Part shown: in pieces, positions 62,701 to 64,000 of the stretch
How positions within the stretch are numbered: the first letter of the stretch is position 1
Layout: each line of letters starts with the position of its first letter
DNA from: Fragum whitleyi
Taxonomy: Eukaryota; Mollusca; Bivalvia; Cardiida; Cardiidae
Reading direction: 5' to 3'
NCBI GenBank assembly: GCA_948146395.1
Contig: OX411543.1
Coordinates: forward strand, 49,204,517-49,268,516
DNA length: 64,000 nt
The notes under the pieces: model-generated
Databases searched by the model: none
What the model saw: only the letters and a program-made list of their open reading frames with translations
What the model was told of the DNA's origin: nothing
Position numbers and translations under genes: made by a program

Positions 62701-64000
62701 TATACCTTGATACCTTTAAATATGTTGAAAATTTCTTCAGTGCAATCAGTGTTGAGTATTCTTTATAATATTGTGTAAAATATATATCATTTTGAAAGGC
62801 ATAAATATTTGGCACGCAAATGTGTTATAACTGAAATCAAATATGAGCAGTACTTTTCTCTTTCAAGTGAAATTAAATTTTTCAACTTTATTTTTATGTT
62901 CTTCCAGTCTGAGTATAGAAAGAGAGGTTTTAACGAAGTGGTGTCACCCAACATTTACAATTCTAAGTTATGGGAAACTTCTGGTCATTGGCAACATTAT
63001 GCTGTAAGTAGTAGATGTTTTTCCCCAAGATTGATAAGATTTTGGGCATATTGTTTTACCATTGTTCATCAGACCGTCACTCTAATTGTCAGTTTCAAAA
63101 GTTTACAAAAAAGCAAAACATTGGCAATTTGTTAAAGTCTGTTAATGATACACTGCTTATATTTGACATGATGATAGATCTGAATGATAAAATATCTGCA
63201 GATACTAAGGTAAAGTCTCGGGGACATAATCAAGGTCATTTATCAAAGTCAAGTTCGAAAAAATTGCTGTTTCATATCAAATATTTTACGTTCACCGTTC
63301 TTGTCCAGTTAACAATAAATTCCTTCTAATCACAAAGCTTTGGCAGGCAATTTTAACACCCTACACAGAGGACGTGTGCAGTCTGATCTTAGCCTTCACT
63401 GCCTTATATTAAAGGAAAAACTGTTTGAAATGTCTGAAAAAGATTAAGTCCAGGAGAAGGGAAAATAAGAAACTTATTATTTTTAATTTATCGTGAAAAA
63501 ATACTTAGGCACAAATTTCGATTAGTCTTTGTTAAGTTTTTTTTCTTTTTCTTTTTCTGCAAATAGCCAATTTAGCCAAAATTATAATGTAGTATACATT
63601 AATGTAATTTTTTTCCTTTTACATTTTCTTACAAAAGTGTAGAAAATTTAGAAAAAAAGTTAGTTTTGATAAAGCCAGGATAAACACATTGAAACTTGGG
63701 GAAAGCTTTAAGTAATGAAAAGTTGTACAATAAGAAAACAAATAAGACATAGCTCTAGGCAAGGAGTTTTTGCAATCTGATGTCGGTATTCATTTCCCTA
63801 ACATTGTGGATATTCAGTAAAATTTCCTCATCAAGACAGTTTAAATAAGTACCTTCCATGTAGGGTTGATAGACAAAAAATGAATGATGTTTTTTATATA
63901 TCATAAACACTTTCTTAACTCCAATGTCTGCTTTGCTTTTTGTTTGCAGGAAAACATGTTTCAGTTTGAGGTAGAAAAAGAAACCTATGCTTTGAAACCC
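50758..64000 (+). CDS. TARS1: Threonyl-tRNA synthetase, cytoplasmic (5' half, runs off the window)
   Basis: Twelve exons, 50758-50769, 52649-52693, 53413-53594, 54743-54858, 55921-56047, 57936-58053, 58493-58557, 58882-58960, 59660-59806, 62328-62426, 62908-63003 and 63950-64000+, join in phase to 379 residues. The enzyme charges tRNA-Thr with threonine in the cytosol. Order: lysine-rich N-terminus (MESKKKKEA), a TGS domain (about 53-115, [20 protein letters not shown]), the editing domain with HSSAH (His125, His129) and CRGPH (Cys230, His234), which match the metal-binding editing residues of the family, then [19 protein letters not shown], motif 1 ([15 protein letters not shown]) and GHWQHYAENM. 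Zinc-binding and ATP-site motifs 2 and 3 lie outside the window. The N-terminus is shorter than in human TARS1. Start codon exon is only 12 coding bases and rests on phase and splice signals. Confidence 0.96.
50945..51025. repeat. GTCAACTCGT short-motif cluster
   Basis: GTCAACTCGTTTC, GTCAACTCGTGGC, GTCAACTCATTCC and GTCAACTCGTTTCCC within 80 bases in TARS1 intron 1, 190 bases after the start-codon exon. Confidence 0.8.
51250..51332. repeat. Hairpin (TTAGATTCTGCC / GGCAGAATTC)
   Basis: GATTCTGCCTTGCAATTTCT is answered by GATGCATGGCAGAATTC, and CATTAGAATTGTCT faces AGACAATTCCAATG. Palindromic MITE remnant. Confidence 0.6.
51465..51711. mobile_element. TTAA-flanked MITE (CCCTTGTCATGCTGA family), best copy
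   Basis: TTAA + CCCTTGTCATGCTGAGCC ... ATTTATTCAGCATGACAAGG + G-TTAA. Inner palindrome CCTGCACAAATGTGCAG. The clearest example of this family in the window. Confidence 0.88.
52230..52400 (+). mobile_element. SINE fragment
   Basis: AGCTGGAGGCTAGGAAAAGA, GTTGTACAGGAAATTCCAG and AGTGGCATAAAATCC from the SINE body and tail; head lost. Confidence 0.65.
52649..52693 (+). CDS. TARS1: TARS1 coding exon 2
   Basis: Acceptor ACATTTTCAG, donor [21 protein letters not shown], a charged linker as in eukaryotic TARS N-termini. Confidence 0.85.
52700..53360. other. TARS1 intron 2, nothing recognised
   Basis: AT-rich intron with no repeat family I can name. Confidence 0.4.
53413..53594 (+). CDS. TARS1: TARS1 coding exon 3
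   Basis: Acceptor TTATGCTTCAG, donor GTATAG. Starts LVPPPEF, which follows KE to give the conserved EL.P.PE(Y/F) block. An alternative AG at 53389 would be out of phase. Confidence 0.9.
53608..53765. repeat. Nested palindromes
   Basis: Outer arms GAGAGTGATCAAAGGT and ATTGACCTTTGATCACTC are those of 30186-30259. Between them sits a second palindrome (TGTGAAACAGTTGTAACTGC facing GCAGTTACAAATGTTTCACA) of the 24922-25004 type. It starts 13 bases after the TARS1 exon 3 donor. Confidence 0.8.
53850..54011 (+). mobile_element. GCCCCCG-class element P5, 3' part, worn
   Basis: ATATTTGGTATGATAGATCT, AAGGTCATGTGACAAGG and the tail TTTGCATTTCACAAACACAT CTTA (two parts) match the P units and their 3' hairpin. 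Confidence 0.6.
54495..54680 (+). mobile_element. SINE fragment
   Basis: ATTAGAGACCTATGAGGGAT, GGAGGCTAGGAAAGGATGTA, AGCAGCGTAAAACGGCATTC and CAAACAAACAAAA tail. About 60 bases before TARS1 exon 4. Confidence 0.75.
54743..54858 (+). CDS. TARS1: TARS1 coding exon 4
   Basis: Acceptor TATTAACAG, donor [26 protein letters not shown], end of the TGS domain. Confidence 0.96.
55020..55293 (+). repeat. Dispersed repeat, copy 2 of 2
   Basis: Partner of 41397-41663: CAGTTGCTTGTTCTGTAC, CCACAATGTTTTGGCTATAC, TCTTATGTTGCTCAACTGCT, TTTTTCTTGGCAAATGAAGT. Confidence 0.75.
55475..55872 (+). mobile_element. Worn H5-type element, 3' part
   Basis: Two units with TGATGGATATCAACCAAATT and GATCAGATGAAAAATATGTA, then GGCCTGTGAAGC, a worn AGCTATTTAAGCAGC hairpin and CTAG. 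Ends 49 bases before TARS1 exon 5. Confidence 0.7.
55921..56047 (+). CDS. TARS1: TARS1 coding exon 5
   Basis: Acceptor TTACTTGTAG, donor GTAAGA. Contains [14 protein letters not shown] and [14 protein letters not shown] of the editing domain. Confidence 0.97.
56466..57591 (+). mobile_element. Pearl/Helentron-associated-like element H7 (worn AGCTCACCTGAGC family)
   Basis: Head AGCTCACCTGAGCACAACAT with GCTCAAGG, then about seven units of variable length (AATGAAACTTTACCAGAATG, TTCCTTGGGTGACCC-like). The inverted head TTCAGGTGAGTGA precedes GGGCCATTCTGACCC and TCTTG. Divergence between units is high, so it is old. Confidence 0.78.
57592..57935. other. TARS1 intron 5 end, worn repeat
   Basis: ACATATGTGATCTCCCGTGG and TGAAACTTGGCAGTTATG recall array elements; ends undefined. 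Confidence 0.35.
57936..58053 (+). CDS. TARS1: TARS1 coding exon 6
   Basis: Acceptor CTATTTCAG, donor [24 protein letters not shown] and [16 protein letters not shown]. Confidence 0.96.
58493..58557 (+). CDS. TARS1: TARS1 coding exon 7
   Basis: Acceptor TTGTTTGCAG, donor [26 protein letters not shown]. Confidence 0.95.
58882..58960 (+). CDS. TARS1: TARS1 coding exon 8
   Basis: Acceptor TGTTTGTAG, donor [26 protein letters not shown]; holds editing-site Cys230 and His234. Confidence 0.97.
58968..59189. mobile_element. TTAA-flanked MITE with central hairpin, copy 4
   Basis: TTAA + CCCTTCTTGAAGTG ... AACCAGGGGGT + TTAA, with the shared centre AGAAGAAATTGCTTATGACA facing CAATTTCTC and GTGGAAAA/TTTTTTCAC. 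It starts seven bases into TARS1 intron 8. Confidence 0.78.
59507..59531 (+). mobile_element. Solitary pearl-type 3' end
   Basis: GTGCCTGTGGCATGATATTG leads to GGCCCTCTTGGGCC and TCTTGTTT, the terminal hairpin and end motif without an array. Confidence 0.6.
59541..59643. repeat. One arm of the CAGGGGTGTGGAA element
   Basis: TATTTACTTGTCTATGGACA, TCTAGAAAAATGTACTTGT, AAAAGCCCATACC and GGTTCTACACTCCCG match, inverted, the left arm of 32901-33249. Ends 16 bases before TARS1 exon 9. Confidence 0.78.
59660..59806 (+). CDS. TARS1: TARS1 coding exon 9
   Basis: Acceptor CACATTGTAG, donor [26 protein letters not shown] onward. Confidence 0.97.
59807..60099. other. TARS1 intron 9 start, nothing recognised
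   Basis: AT-rich intron sequence between exon 9 and the SINE fragment, no feature supported. Confidence 0.4.
60100..60262 (+). mobile_element. SINE fragment, strongly worn
   Basis: CTCCCACTAATAGG, TGGTGAGAGAAACAAAGG and GTGGTGTAAAACCAAATCAA recall the SINE body and tail. Head absent. Confidence 0.45.
60470..60633. repeat. Palindromic MITE (AGGTAGTGGACC family), copy 2
   Basis: CAGGTAGTGGACCC faces GGTTCCACTGCTTT; the centre AGGTTTCCTAATGAG faces CATTAGGAAACGTC. More worn than 17863-18026. Confidence 0.82.
60699..62092 (+). mobile_element. Pearl/Helentron-associated-like element H8 (ATGCTCCCCG head, double tail)
   Basis: Head ATTATGCTCCCCGAAGGGAG with GAGAGCATA, a CCGTCCGTCCGTACGTCCG run, then about seven units, the last four near 155 bases (GAGCATATCTCCTAAAGTAT, AACTACAACTCTTGCTTGC). 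One tail (CATGTCCAACATGG + CTCTTGTT) ends at 62040; a second, with the inverted head CGGGGAGCATAAT, hairpin CCGTCTCCGACGG and CTCTTGTT, ends at 62092. Confidence 0.85.
62328..62426 (+). CDS. TARS1: TARS1 coding exon 10
   Basis: Acceptor TTCTTCCAG, donor [26 protein letters not shown], entry to the catalytic core. Confidence 0.97.
62427..62907. other. TARS1 intron 10, nothing recognised
   Basis: AT-rich, no repeat family identified. Confidence 0.4.
62908..63003 (+). CDS. TARS1: TARS1 coding exon 11
   Basis: Acceptor TTCTTCCAG, donor [26 protein letters not shown], class II motif 1. Confidence 0.97.
63028..63270 (+). mobile_element. GCCCCCG-class element P6, worn
   Basis: GGGCATATTGTTTTACCATT, GACATGATGATAGATCTGAA and CAAGGTCATTTATCAAAGTC match P units; both end hairpins are lost. 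Starts 24 bases after the TARS1 exon 11 donor. Confidence 0.6.
63271..63949. other. TARS1 intron 11 remainder, nothing recognised
   Basis: AT-rich sequence up to the exon 12 acceptor; GTGTGCAGTCTGATCTTAGCC near 63370 may be a scrap of a TTAA MITE. Confidence 0.4.
63950..64000 (+). CDS. TARS1: TARS1 coding exon 12 (cut by window end)
   Basis: Acceptor [26 protein letters not shown]. The next residues expected are the zinc-binding MNCPGH block. Confidence 0.95.

Noticed and set aside
63028..63270. Extension of TARS1 exon 11 by reading through its donor
   Set aside because: The GTAAGT donor after HYA joins in phase with [11 protein letters not shown] in exon 12; the read-through is worn P-element sequence.

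Overview
The window is AT-rich animal nuclear DNA (I judge roughly one third GC by eye) with small exons, GT-AG introns of 0.4-5.6 kb and very dense short repeats. The repeat types are ones I associate with bivalve molluscs: tandem-repeat elements with terminal hairpins (compare 'pearl'/BIV160 and Helentron-associated elements), a tRNA-derived SINE, palindromic MITEs, Tc1-like DNA transposons and LINE tails ending in short direct repeats. A heterodont bivalve is the best guess; I cannot name the species.

Three protein-coding genes can be built exon by exon with agreeing reading phases. (1) 2488-17471, plus strand: SLC35A4, a probable nucleotide-sugar-transporter-family membrane protein, eight coding exons, 325 residues, complete. 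(2) 25042-35724, minus strand: a TTC24-like tetratricopeptide-repeat protein, three exons found (344 residues, further exons possible). (3) 50758-64000, plus strand: cytosolic threonyl-tRNA synthetase (TARS1), twelve exons from the start codon to about half of the protein; it runs off the right edge just after class II motif 1. SLC35A4 and the TTC24-like gene are convergent; the TTC24-like gene and TARS1 are divergent, about 15 kb apart. Nothing links the three functionally.

The 15 kb between the TTC24-like gene and TARS1 (35.7-50.7 kb) is an island of dead mobile elements: a broken Tc1-like transposase, two adjacent 5'-truncated LINE fragments that look nested, a third LINE fragment, a 140-bp GA microsatellite, a SINE and short-motif tandem clusters. 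Introns and the 17.5-25 kb spacer are packed with non-autonomous elements.

Main observations: at least seven sequence families share one architecture (5' hairpin head, 150-175 bp tandem array, inverted copy of the head near the 3' end, terminal hairpin, then usually CTCTTGTT); intron 5 of SLC35A4 and its flank carry three decayed copies of exon 6, one split from the next by a SINE; a TTAA-flanked MITE family with a central hairpin has an insertion whose empty site can be read from a paralogous copy; and several coding exons have a mobile-element end within 7-50 bp of a splice site.
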